Below are positions 8,761-14,620 of a DNA stretch of 14,747 nucleotides, one piece after another. The DNA lies in the NCBI GenBank assembly GCA_026985495.1, contig JALSQJ010000071.1, positions 1-14,747 on the forward strand, read 5' to 3'. The position numbers and the translations under genes are program-made. The stretch is from Campylobacteraceae bacterium (lineage in GTDB: Bacteria > Campylobacterota > Campylobacteria > Campylobacterales > Sulfurovaceae). The notes beneath the pieces were generated by a model. That model made no database searches and was not told the DNA's origin. It saw only the letters and a list, made by a program, of their open reading frames with translations. How positions within the stretch are numbered: position 1 is the first letter of the stretch; each line of letters begins with the position of its first letter.

Positions 8761-8835
8761 GGCCCCTTCGTCTAGCGGTTAGGATCCATGGTTTTCATCC
8801 ATGTTACAGGAGTTCGAGTCTCCTAGGGGTCACCA
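8761..8835 (+). tRNA. tRNA-Glu (anticodon TTC), copy 1
   Basis: A full 75-nt cloverleaf folds by eye. The acceptor arm is GGCCCCT with AGGGGTC (one G-U pair), the D arm is GTCT with GGAT, the anticodon stem is CATGG with CCATG around loop TTTTCAT, and the T arm is AGGAG-TTCGAGT-CTCCT. The encoded CCA end is present. Anticodon TTC reads GAA and GAG. The second, identical copy follows after 29 bp, and both are probably processed from one transcript. Confidence 0.96.
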
Positions 8836-8857
8836 TTTATAATTTGTAACTATCTAT

Positions 8858-8945
8858 ATTTAGTGGCCCCTTCGTCTAGCGGTTAGGATCCATGGTTTTC
8901 ATCCATGTTACAGGAGTTCGAGTCTCCTAGGGGTCACCACTAAAT
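8858..8945 (+). repeat. Inverted repeat bracketing the second tRNA-Glu
   Basis: ATTTAGTGG (8858-8866) is the exact reverse complement of CCACTAAAT (8937-8945). The arms consist of 7 nt of 5' leader plus the first two tRNA bases, and the last CCA bases plus trailer. In the precursor RNA, leader and trailer could pair in competition with, or stacked against, the acceptor stem. The first copy shows no such extended match. Confidence 0.55.
8865..8939 (+). tRNA. tRNA-Glu (anticodon TTC), copy 2
   Basis: Base-for-base identical to the copy at 8761-8835 over all 75 nt, including the encoded CCA. The flanking bases differ, so this is a true gene duplication maintained by conversion or selection and not a longer repeat. 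The stop codon of a convergent membrane-protein gene begins 16 bp downstream. Confidence 0.96.
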
Positions 8946-8954
8946 TTTCACCTA

Positions 8955-9194
8955 TTACTTTTCTGGATAATCTTTCTGTCTTCTATAAACATGTATTGTC
9001 TTAAATATTGAATATAGTGTGGCTATAACAAATATAATAATACTCCATGCCTCCCAATGTTCAATATTAAACTCTAACTGTATTAACGACAATATTAACC
9101 AAAAAAGTGTTATCTCTGCTATAAAATAGATTGCAGGTATAACCATTCGTTTTTTTCTTCTCTCTCCTACTCGGACATACATTTCTGTGTACAT
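8955..9194 (-). CDS. Small two-helix membrane protein of unknown function
   Basis: A 79-residue protein with a basic N-terminal segment (RVGERRKKR, about residues 8-16) and two predicted membrane helices, about 18-40 (including PAIYFIAEITLFWLILSLI) and 48-66 (AWSIIIFVIATLYSIFKTI). A short basic tail ends in YRRQKDYPEK. The positive-inside rule suggests both ends are cytoplasmic. AAGGAGA precedes the ATG at a slightly long spacing. The ATG begins 1 bp after the stop of the large lipoprotein gene upstream, so both are in one operon. I do not recognise a family. It could be an accessory subunit or anchor for the lipoprotein's machinery, but that is inference from position only. Confidence 0.75.
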   Translation of the reverse strand: MYTEMYVRVGERRKKRMVIPAIYFIAEITLFWLILSLIQLEFNIEHWEAWSIIIFVIATLYSIFKTIHVYRRQKDYPEK

Positions 9195-9195
9195 T

Positions 9196-10896
9196 TTAAA
9201 AAAATCTCCTTATAGTGTTTGAACAGGATTGTACTCGACTATTTTTTAATATCTCTTTAACTCGATGTCTGCTAATAAAAAGATTTGATGAGTCAATCAA
9301 TATTTGACTAATCTTTAAACTATCTCCCTCTTTTTGAAATTTATAAAATAGTATATCTACTAAGTTACTCTTGTCTATTGAAATAGCCATATAATCGTAT
9401 CTATTTCCATAACTATAATTAGGGTGAATAAGATAATCTTGTAGTGTCATTCGCTTTAATGAGCCTGTTTTTGTCTGAATAGGAATCTCTCTTTGTAAAG
9501 CTACATAACAACCATAGTCAGCTACTTTTTCTCTTCTATTATATCGTTGTTGCAAATCTGAGATACTCAAAGTTTCACCTGTTGTTTTTCTAATTTGCAC
9601 ATTTGATAAAAACATTTGAGGAAGATAGTTCCATGTTGCTACTGGTGTCAAAAAGTTCTCAATACTCTGTAGTGCCATCTGTTGTTGCATTTCTATTTGC
9701 TGTTGTCGTTCTGCTTCAAGTCTCTGCTCCTCTTGAGACTCTTTAATCTGTTTTAAAATCTCTTTAGCTTGATAAATTACACTAAAATAATCACACCCTG
9801 TCTCTTTTAACTCATCTTCTAAAGAGTTAAGAGGATTTTTTTTACTATTTAATAGCATTAAATAGTGATTTAACTCTTTTATATTTTTAGAGTGAACTGC
9901 TGATACCAATCTTCTATATAAATCACTTTGACGTACTGCTAAACTCAAAATCAATGCTCTATCATATCTTGTAAAACGGTTCATCAAATTTGTATTTAAA
10001 GATGCCAATGACTCAATAAGATGTTCATCTGCAACCTGTCTAAAGTTATCAACCACAACTCCAACCCCAATTTTTTTATCTGGTAATATATAGCTCATTA
10101 AATCTTTAATTCTAGGGTCAGAAGTTGTGTAGATAGATCTAAAATTAGGCACACCATTAGGTGCATCTACAGTAGTTAATGTTGTTCGATACTCAGGTCT
10201 TAAGAGAATGTATCCTAACTCAATCGAATTTTTATCTTTTGGAACATAGAGTTTAACTTGAATATTTTTCGTTTTTGTATTGAAATATTTGCTTTTTGTT
10301 CCATCTAAATCACCATGCTTAAATGCATCATCCATTACATTTAAGTAGTTCTGCACAATAGGGTCTTTTATAACATTCTCTGTACGCATTAAAAAATTTG
10401 CCGTACTTGGTACAAATAGAGAGACCATATCCATCAAAATACCTAACTCTTGTACTGGAACTGAAGAGGCAGCTTCATTTTTTTGTAGTAGCTTTACAGA
10501 TAACTTGTCACTACTACTTACAACTAAAGGCTCTTTATTAATAAAATTAGCACTCTTTTTCATACAAGAGATATTACTCGCATCATCATTTAGTAGAAAC
10601 CAAATAGGATACTTCCCTACCCTATTTTGCTTGGTTCTAACATTGGTAACTTTAAGATAGGTTTCAGTTGAAAACCTATCGTTTGAGAGATAGCTTCGCT
10701 GGTCATCACAATATTGATTAATGGGATAGAGTTTGTTGTCATAATAGGTTTGTGTAAATGAAATATAGTACTCTTTAGCCCTTAAACTGTTATGAGTACT
10801 CTCTTCAATAGAGATATCTCCTATGTTAATTTGATGTTCATGTACACAACCTACAAAAAAGAGAGATACTACTGCTCCATATATATACCTTTTCAT
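9196..10896 (-). CDS. Large lipoprotein of unknown function with Gln-rich coiled coil
   Basis: A 566-aa protein with a lipoprotein signal peptide: MKRYIYG, hydrophobic core, lipobox FVGC with Cys17. It is expected to be membrane-anchored in the periplasm or on the outer membrane. Residues about 20-360 form a mixed region containing several YxxxxF-rich strands and RPEYRTTLTTVDAPNG near 233-248. A strongly helical, Glu/Gln-rich coiled coil follows (about 376-412, including QEEQRLEAERQQQIEMQQQM). The C-terminal part (about 420-566) holds ETLSISDLQQRYNRREKVADY and a basic tail with a Cys near the end. I do not recognise any known domain. The start is supported by the lipobox. The ribosome binding site (GGGAG) is rather far from the ATG. 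It is followed directly by the small membrane protein gene. Confidence 0.8.
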   Translation of the reverse strand: MKRYIYGAVVSLFFVGCVHEHQINIGDISIEESTHNSLRAKEYYISFTQTYYDNKLYPINQYCDDQRSYLSNDRFSTETYLKVTNVRTKQNRVGKYPIWFLLNDDASNISCMKKSANFINKEPLVVSSSDKLSVKLLQKNEAASSVPVQELGILMDMVSLFVPSTANFLMRTENVIKDPIVQNYLNVMDDAFKHGDLDGTKSKYFNTKTKNIQVKLYVPKDKNSIELGYILLRPEYRTTLTTVDAPNGVPNFRSIYTTSDPRIKDLMSYILPDKKIGVGVVVDNFRQVADEHLIESLASLNTNLMNRFTRYDRALILSLAVRQSDLYRRLVSAVHSKNIKELNHYLMLLNSKKNPLNSLEDELKETGCDYFSVIYQAKEILKQIKESQEEQRLEAERQQQIEMQQQMALQSIENFLTPVATWNYLPQMFLSNVQIRKTTGETLSISDLQQRYNRREKVADYGCYVALQREIPIQTKTGSLKRMTLQDYLIHPNYSYGNRYDYMAISIDKSNLVDILFYKFQKEGDSLKISQILIDSSNLFISRHRVKEILKNSRVQSCSNTIRRFF

Positions 10897-10929
10897 CTTT
10901 CTGACACTCCCATGACATTAATTTATTCT

Positions 10930-10938
10930 ATTGTAACA
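10930..10938 (-). promoter_or_regulatory. Extended -10 promoter for the large lipoprotein gene
   Basis: The minus strand reads TGTTACAAT: a 5/6 -10 hexamer (TACAAT, 10930-10935) with extended TG. It lies about 33 bp upstream of the ATG. No convincing -35 is seen. Confidence 0.4.
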
Positions 10939-10967
10939 TAATTTTTAAAATAATAAAAAATTAATAT

Positions 10968-10988
10968 TAGAGTTAAAATAAAACTCTA
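10968..10988. repeat. Short perfect inverted repeat upstream of the malic enzyme gene
   Basis: TAGAGTT (10968-10974) and AACTCTA (10982-10988) form a 7-bp perfect dyad with a 7-nt AT spacer. No T-run follows, so it is not a convincing terminator. Its right arm lies where the -35 of the malic enzyme promoter would be, which would suit an operator. Confidence 0.35.
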
Positions 10989-11002
10989 CTTAGGTCTATG
11001 TG

Positions 11003-11011
11003 TGCTAAGAT
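11003..11011 (+). promoter_or_regulatory. Extended -10 promoter for the malic enzyme gene
   Basis: TGCTAAGAT contains TAAGAT at 11006-11011 (5/6 match) with the extended TG. The expected start near 11018 leaves a leader of about 20 nt that includes the TAAGGAA ribosome binding site at 11026-11032. Confidence 0.4.
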
Positions 11012-11038
11012 TTCAGACTTTTTTGTAAGGAACCACAA

Positions 11039-12328
11039 GTGGACAAATTTAAAAATGAATCTTTAGAGTACCATATTAATGGAAAAATATCTACTGAAAT
11101 AACCAAACCATGTAAAACACAACATGAGCTATCTATGGCATATACCCCTGGTGTTGCCTACCCATGTTTAGAGATTGAAAAAGAGCCTAAACTTGCATAT
11201 AAATATACCAATAAAGGCAATACGGTTGCTGTTATCTCAAATGGAACTGCTGTTCTTGGTCTTGGAGATATTGGAGGATTGGCAGGAAAACCTGTCATGG
11301 AGGGGAAAGCTGTTCTCTTTAAGTCATTTGCCAATGTCGATGCAGTAGATGTTATCTTAAATATTAAAGATATAGATGCTATTGTAGATACTTGTGTTGC
11401 CATCTCTGACACCTATGGAGGAATAAACCTTGAAGATATTAAAGCACCAGAGTGTTTTGAGATAGAGCGTAAACTTCAAGAGCGTATTAATATTCCTGTA
11501 ATGCATGATGACCAACATGGAACAGCAATCATCACTTCTGCTGGGCTACTAAATGCATTAGAGTTAGCTGACAAAAAGATAGAAGATGCCAAAATTGTTA
11601 TTGTAGGTGCAGGTGCAGCAGGGATTGCCAGTGCTAGAATGTACCGAAATTTAGGGGCTAAACATATTGTTATGCTTGATTCAAAAGGGGTCATACATAC
11701 AAAAAGAGATGATTTAAACCAATACAAACAGGAGTTTGCTATTGAGACCGATGACCGAACTCTAACCGATGCTCTTAAAAATGCAGATATGATGTTAGGT
11801 CTCTCAAAAGGAAACACTGTTACCCCTGAAATGGTAAAACCAATGGCTCACAATGCTATTATATTTGCTTGTGCCAACCCTACTCCAGAGATTACCCCAG
11901 ATAGAGTTGAGAAGGTACGACCAGACATTATTATAGGAACAGGTCGCTCCGACTATCCCAATCAAGTCAACAATGTCTTAGGTTTTCCTTTCATCTTTAG
12001 AGGAGCATTGGATTCAGGAGCTAAAAAAATTACGGAAAACATGAAAATGGCAGCAGCAAAAGCCCTAGCTGCTTTAGCTAAAGAGCCTGTACCTTATTAT
12101 GTTAAAGCCATCTACCAAGACCCCAATTTAGCATACGGAAAAAAACATATTATCCCTACACCTTTCTCAAAAGAGGCACTAATTTGGGTCGCTTCAGCTG
12201 TTGCCAATGCAGCCTTTGAAGATGGAGTCACAGATATGAAATCTTGTGATATAGAAGAGTATAAAGCAAAGCTTCGTAAGATGATTTATGTTGACCAAGA
12301 TGAAAACTCTTCTGTCAAAGAGATATAA
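11039..12328 (+). CDS. maeB: Malic enzyme (NADP-dependent type, decarboxylating), GTG start
   Basis: Oxidatively decarboxylates malate to pyruvate and CO2, producing NAD(P)H and linking the TCA cycle to pyruvate. Visible motifs are SMAYTPGVA with catalytic Tyr35, [15 protein letters not shown] with Lys90, the metal-binding [15 protein letters not shown] (Glu132/Asp133) and [10 protein letters not shown] (Asp157-Asp158), and the Rossmann glycines GAGAAG at 190-195. CANPTPEI follows further on. At 429 aa it is the single-domain short form and lacks the phosphotransacetylase domain fused in E. coli MaeB. The GTG at 11039 is chosen because TAAGGAA stands 7 nt before it and homology begins immediately. 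Cofactor preference cannot be read safely by eye. The next gene follows at once, so the two are probably cotranscribed. Confidence 0.94.
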   Translation: MDKFKNESLEYHINGKISTEITKPCKTQHELSMAYTPGVAYPCLEIEKEPKLAYKYTNKGNTVAVISNGTAVLGLGDIGGLAGKPVMEGKAVLFKSFANVDAVDVILNIKDIDAIVDTCVAISDTYGGINLEDIKAPECFEIERKLQERINIPVMHDDQHGTAIITSAGLLNALELADKKIEDAKIVIVGAGAAGIASARMYRNLGAKHIVMLDSKGVIHTKRDDLNQYKQEFAIETDDRTLTDALKNADMMLGLSKGNTVTPEMVKPMAHNAIIFACANPTPEITPDRVEKVRPDIIIGTGRSDYPNQVNNVLGFPFIFRGALDSGAKKITENMKMAAAKALAALAKEPVPYYVKAIYQDPNLAYGKKHIIPTPFSKEALIWVASAVANAAFEDGVTDMKSCDIEEYKAKLRKMIYVDQDENSSVKEI

Positions 12329-12332
12329 ACAG

Positions 12333-13085
12333 GTGCAAAAGTTTTACACGTTCCAAAATCTCGATAAAGAGAATGCGTGTCACCATTTGGTGACACAAAA
12401 AGAGCCAAATTCTCCCTACTACTTCTCTTTAGCACTCCATACAGAAGAGAGACCTCAAGAGATTTTAAAAAATAGAGAAAAAGTTAAAACTCTATATCCA
12501 AACAAAAAATTCATAGTGGCAAATCAGACACACAGTGCCAATGTTAATACTATTCAAGAGCCAAAGGAGTTGGGTTGGAGAAGCTTAGATGATGCTATTG
12601 AAAATTGTGATGCACTTATTACCAATCAAAAAGATATAGTATTAACCATTTTGACAGCTGACTGTGTTCCTATTTTACTTTTTGACCCAATTAAAAATGT
12701 AGTAGGTGCTGTTCATGCAGGGTGGAGAGGTACACAACAACAGATAGTAGTTAAAACAGTTAAAAAAATGGAACAAGAGTTTCACTCTAATCCAAAAGAT
12801 ATTATTGCAGGAGTTGCCCCAAGCATTGGAAAGTGTTGCTATGAAGTAGATTGGGGTGTAGCACAACATTTTAAAGATGTTCCAAATAGCTATGAGAAAA
12901 AAGGTGAGAAATATATGCTAGACTTACCCTATATCAATAAAATTCAGCTCTTAAACATAGGGGTAAAAAGAGAGAATATTGAGCTATCCAACATCTGTAC
13001 CTCTTGCGATGTAAAAAACTATTTCTCATACCGAAAAGAGAATGGTTGCTCAGGTAGATTTATGAGTTTAATAGGTCTAAAATAA
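12333..13085 (+). CDS. pgeF: PgeF/YfiH-family polyphenol oxidase-like purine nucleoside phosphorylase
   Basis: Member of the laccase-domain YfiH/YlmD family. Members act on purine nucleosides and, in E. coli (PgeF), edit mis-incorporated residues in peptidoglycan precursors. The three metal ligands are present: His67 in NQTHSANV, Cys111 in LTADCVPIL, and His128 in AVHAGWRGT (numbered from the GTG). IAGVAPSIGKCCYEVD and a late FSYRKENGCSGRFMSLI also match. I choose the GTG at 12333, 4 bp after the malic enzyme stop, because AAAGAGA lies 9 nt before it and the protein then begins near the usual family N-terminus (250 aa). An in-frame ATG at 12288 would add 15 residues and overlap the malic enzyme gene with no clear ribosome binding site. 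Confidence 0.9.
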   Translation: MQKFYTFQNLDKENACHHLVTQKEPNSPYYFSLALHTEERPQEILKNREKVKTLYPNKKFIVANQTHSANVNTIQEPKELGWRSLDDAIENCDALITNQKDIVLTILTADCVPILLFDPIKNVVGAVHAGWRGTQQQIVVKTVKKMEQEFHSNPKDIIAGVAPSIGKCCYEVDWGVAQHFKDVPNSYEKKGEKYMLDLPYINKIQLLNIGVKRENIELSNICTSCDVKNYFSYRKENGCSGRFMSLIGLK

Positions 13086-13207
13086 AACAGCAATGGTTAA
13101 TATCTTACTCCACTACAATCTACAAGATGAGAACTTAATTGGTCACTACTACTATTAGAGTTGGATTCATTCGCATAGTAGTAGCACTCTTCATAGCCAT
13201 AATCTTC
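13081..13207. repeat. 127-bp direct repeat, internal copy
   Basis: Identical at every base to 14621-14747, in the same orientation, 1540 bp apart. The left boundary is sharp: base 13080 is A and base 14620 is T. The right boundary of identity is unknown because the other copy is cut by the window edge. The repeat covers 16 bp of downstream DNA and the last 36 codons plus stop of the nuclease fragment. It also includes the last 5 bases of pgeF. Confidence 0.97.
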
Positions 13208-13405
13208 ATTGTAAAGTACCTTATAATAACCTTTTGAGACAGCTATTCCACCTGCACCAATACGATTTGGTGTCGTACTATACTGAACAATATTTAGAAT
13301 ATTAACACTACCCAACTCTACAGCCTTATCTCTAGCATACTTCTCAACATCTACCCACATATCTCGATTAACCTGAGCCAGAGATATTAATAAGGGTTTT
13401 ATGTT
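13097..13405 (-). pseudogene. DNA/RNA non-specific endonuclease (NUC family), C-terminal remnant
   Basis: An open minus-strand stretch codes only for the C-terminal half of a NUC-family (PF01223-type) secreted nuclease. Readable homology starts at about 13405 with NIKPLLISLAQVNRDMW, equivalent to the family's NxxPQ...NRxxW block. It continues VEKYARDKAVELGSVNILN, RIGAGGIAVSKGYYKVLYN, EECYYYANES and HLVDCSGV, which follow the order seen in Campylobacterota members. The catalytic DRGH half and the signal peptide are absent. The first available ATG is 13358-13360 (87 aa), without a good ribosome binding site. The homology starts within a few bases of the vapC stop codon (13405-13407), so the junction looks like an insertion or recombination breakpoint. 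The product should be inactive. The family is recognised from motif memory. Confidence 0.72.
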
Positions 13406-13809
13406 TATAAAATCTCTATCTCAATATTGGTATGTTTTTGGAGCTTTTTGAAATCGCTGTCGTAGGTTAATAATTTATTGGCATATTGTGTAGCCAGTTT
13501 CATATGTAAAATATCGTTTATATTTTTACAATTCTTCTCGTTTAGACAAATTTGTAATGCTTCTTCTAACATCTTTTTGTTATAGTTTTCAGATACAAAG
13601 TTAAAATAGAATGCCGTATCGTGTTCTATAATCTCTTTATCTATTTTCAATTTACTTAATGTAAAAATATACTCTTGCATTACTAAAGGAGAGAGAATTA
13701 AGGCATCATTTTTTACCAATTTTTCAATGACATCAATCGAAGTCTCCTTCTTTTCAATATCTTGTTCAATCGCAGCATAAATTAAAACATTCGTATCAAG
13801 ATAGACCAT
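13405..13809 (-). CDS. vapC: PIN-domain toxin, VapC-like ribonuclease
   Basis: Predicted toxin of a type II toxin-antitoxin pair: a Mg2+-dependent RNase that would cleave tRNA or another RNA when released from its antitoxin. The PIN-domain acidic residues are all there: Asp5 (VYLDTNVLIY), Glu46 (VMQEYIF), Asp99 (KNINDILHMKLA), and Asp117/Asp119 (LLTYDSDF). The 134-aa length is normal. The start overlaps the antitoxin gene by 14 bp, typical of such operons. It ends exactly at the junction with the truncated nuclease. No lesion is seen, so the toxin appears intact. RNA target cannot be predicted from the sequence. Confidence 0.88.
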   Translation of the reverse strand: MVYLDTNVLIYAAIEQDIEKKETSIDVIEKLVKNDALILSPLVMQEYIFTLSKLKIDKEIIEHDTAFYFNFVSENYNKKMLEEALQICLNEKNCKNINDILHMKLATQYANKLLTYDSDFKKLQKHTNIEIEIL

Positions 13810-14029
13810 TATTCATCTCATTCATCATATCATCTATATTAATATTTTTATCTACTTTTAACGCTCTATTTCTTAAGGTATTAAAGAAATAGTCATCATT
13901 ACTTTTTTTAGCTTTTATTTCTACTTTTTCTCTATTTAAAATCACCACATCATCTTTTAAATGTGTTAAAAAATAGATAATCTTGTCGTAAGCACTCTCT
14001 TTAACATTTAGATTTAATGAAACCATCAT
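13796..14029 (-). CDS. Antitoxin of the VapC-like toxin
   Basis: A 77-aa protein directly upstream of and overlapping the PIN toxin gene by 14 bp, the usual antitoxin-first order. The N-terminus MMVSLNLNVKESAYDKIIYFLTHL resembles small Campylobacterota antitoxins with a short strand followed by a helix. The C-terminal tail (about residues 58-77, NINIDDMMNEMNNGLS) is acidic and Met/Asn-rich, as expected for the part that wraps the toxin active site. AAGGAGT sits 5 nt before the first of two adjacent ATG codons. A clear promoter lies just upstream. I cannot assign the DNA-binding fold (VapB, RHH or Phd) by eye, so no symbol is given. Confidence 0.8.
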   Translation of the reverse strand: MMVSLNLNVKESAYDKIIYFLTHLKDDVVILNREKVEIKAKKSNDDYFFNTLRNRALKVDKNINIDDMMNEMNNGLS

Positions 14030-14051
14030 TTTTGACTCCTTTTTTATACTT

Positions 14052-14081
14052 ATTATAGCAAATTCTTATAAATGCTGTAAA
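14052..14081 (-). promoter_or_regulatory. Promoter of the toxin-antitoxin operon
   Basis: On the minus strand TTTACA (14076-14081) is followed by 18 bp and a perfect TATAAT (14052-14057). The antitoxin ATG is 22 bp further on. The -35 hexamer shares one base with the palindrome at 14081-14097. Confidence 0.6.
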
Positions 14082-14097
14082 TTCGATTTTATCGAAT
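14081..14097. repeat. Perfect palindrome next to the toxin-antitoxin promoter
   Basis: ATTCGAT (14081-14087), a 3-nt TTT spacer, and ATCGAAT (14091-14097) form a perfect 7-bp dyad touching the -35 element. It could be the autoregulatory operator of the antitoxin-toxin complex. A weak terminator for the small ORF upstream is the alternative, but no long T-run follows the stem on the minus strand. Confidence 0.5.
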
Positions 14098-14106
14098 CTC
14101 AAGTTT

Positions 14107-14235
14107 TTAAACTCCCTTTATTCTCCCAATCAATTTATCAGCTTCATTAATGTCAATCTCTAATTCATCGCTATTGTAAGCTTCTAGCAAATGTTTACCA
14201 CTGTTTAAATAGACAATGGCTTTGTAGAGAAACAT
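14107..14235 (-). CDS. Small ORF (42 aa), unknown, possible remnant
   Basis: The ATG at 14233-14235 opens a 42-residue frame reading MFLYKAIVYLNSGKHLLEAY, then an acidic stretch (ELEIDINEAD) and a short basic end. It looks like two helices with ordinary codon use. It lies 13 bp after the end of the broken nucleotidyltransferase gene and before the toxin-antitoxin promoter, where a partner gene such as HEPN would be expected. I do not recognise the HEPN catalytic motif. No ribosome binding site is clear, since the upstream bases read TTGTAGTGCTGAT. It may be the tail of a decayed partner protein or chance coding. Confidence 0.35.
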   Translation of the reverse strand: MFLYKAIVYLNSGKHLLEAYNSDELEIDINEADKLIGRIKGV

Positions 14236-14248
14236 ATCAGCACTACAA

Positions 14249-14541
14249 TTAATCTAACTTTTGTTCATATAGCACCACCCCATAGTGTCTAGCATCATAA
14301 AGAGCTGTATTTATCCAATTTTTATCACTATGCTTCATAAAATAGTCATAATTTTCTACCAAAATATCTTTGGCGATTTTTATATCTTTTAAAAGACTCA
14401 TCTTTTTCTATAACACATATATCTAAATCACTATCTTTAGTAGGTGTTCCCATAAGCATAACTTCCAAAAAGTATGACTTGATAAGGATTTAATGGTTTT
14501 AATTTTTTTATAATCTCTTTTTTTATCTCTTCTATGTCCAT
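14249..14541 (-). pseudogene. MNT-type nucleotidyltransferase, frameshifted
   Basis: Remnant of a minimal nucleotidyltransferase of the MNT/HEPN toxin-antitoxin type, normally an antitoxin that AMPylates its partner. The ATG at 14539-14541 has an excellent GGAGGAG site. Frame 1 gives MDIEEIKKEIIKKLKP, then the GSYAYG nucleotide-binding turn. At the GGG run (14449-14451) the frame is lost and a stop follows in four codons. Reading on after dropping one G gives TPTKDSDLDICVIEKD, with the catalytic Asp-x-Asp. Near 14398-14406 the frame shifts again into SLLKDIKIAKDILV, then SDKNWINTALYDARHYG and VLYEQ, a normal family C-terminus ending at TAA 14249. About a dozen residues seem lost at the second lesion. 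With two separate lesions the gene is a pseudogene, unless the assembly is wrong here. Confidence 0.75.
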
Positions 14542-14555
14542 GAGTTTCTCCTCCT

Positions 14556-14583
14556 ATTATACCACACATCACTCACAAGCCAA
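14556..14583 (-). promoter_or_regulatory. Promoter of the nucleotidyltransferase pseudogene
   Basis: On the minus strand TTGGCT (14578-14583), 16 bp, then a perfect TATAAT (14556-14561), 14 bp before the ATG. Promoter and ribosome binding site remain good although the gene is broken, which suggests recent decay. Confidence 0.45.
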
Positions 14584-14620
14584 AACATCTTTTCCAAGCC
14601 CAACAAGACAAAGATATGTT

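Noticed and set aside
8761..8939. Tandem tRNA-Glu pair as an integration site of a mobile element
   Set aside because: No integrase, no partial tRNA copy and no foreign-looking block is nearby. Both copies are complete and flanked by ordinary genes.
8936..8960. Terminator after the second tRNA
   Set aside because: The only stem is the inverted repeat around the tRNA itself and the following T-run is just four bases, so a true terminator cannot be supported.
12288..12332. ATG start for PgeF inside the malic enzyme gene
   Set aside because: No ribosome binding site, a 41-bp overlap and an N-terminal extension not needed by the family. The GTG at 12333 fits better, although I cannot exclude the ATG.
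14560..14615. Short minus-strand reading CLVGLGKDVLACE ending in TGA before the nucleotidyltransferase gene
   Set aside because: It is too short, has no start codon, and overlaps the promoter of the pseudogene. Without a database search it is chance coding.
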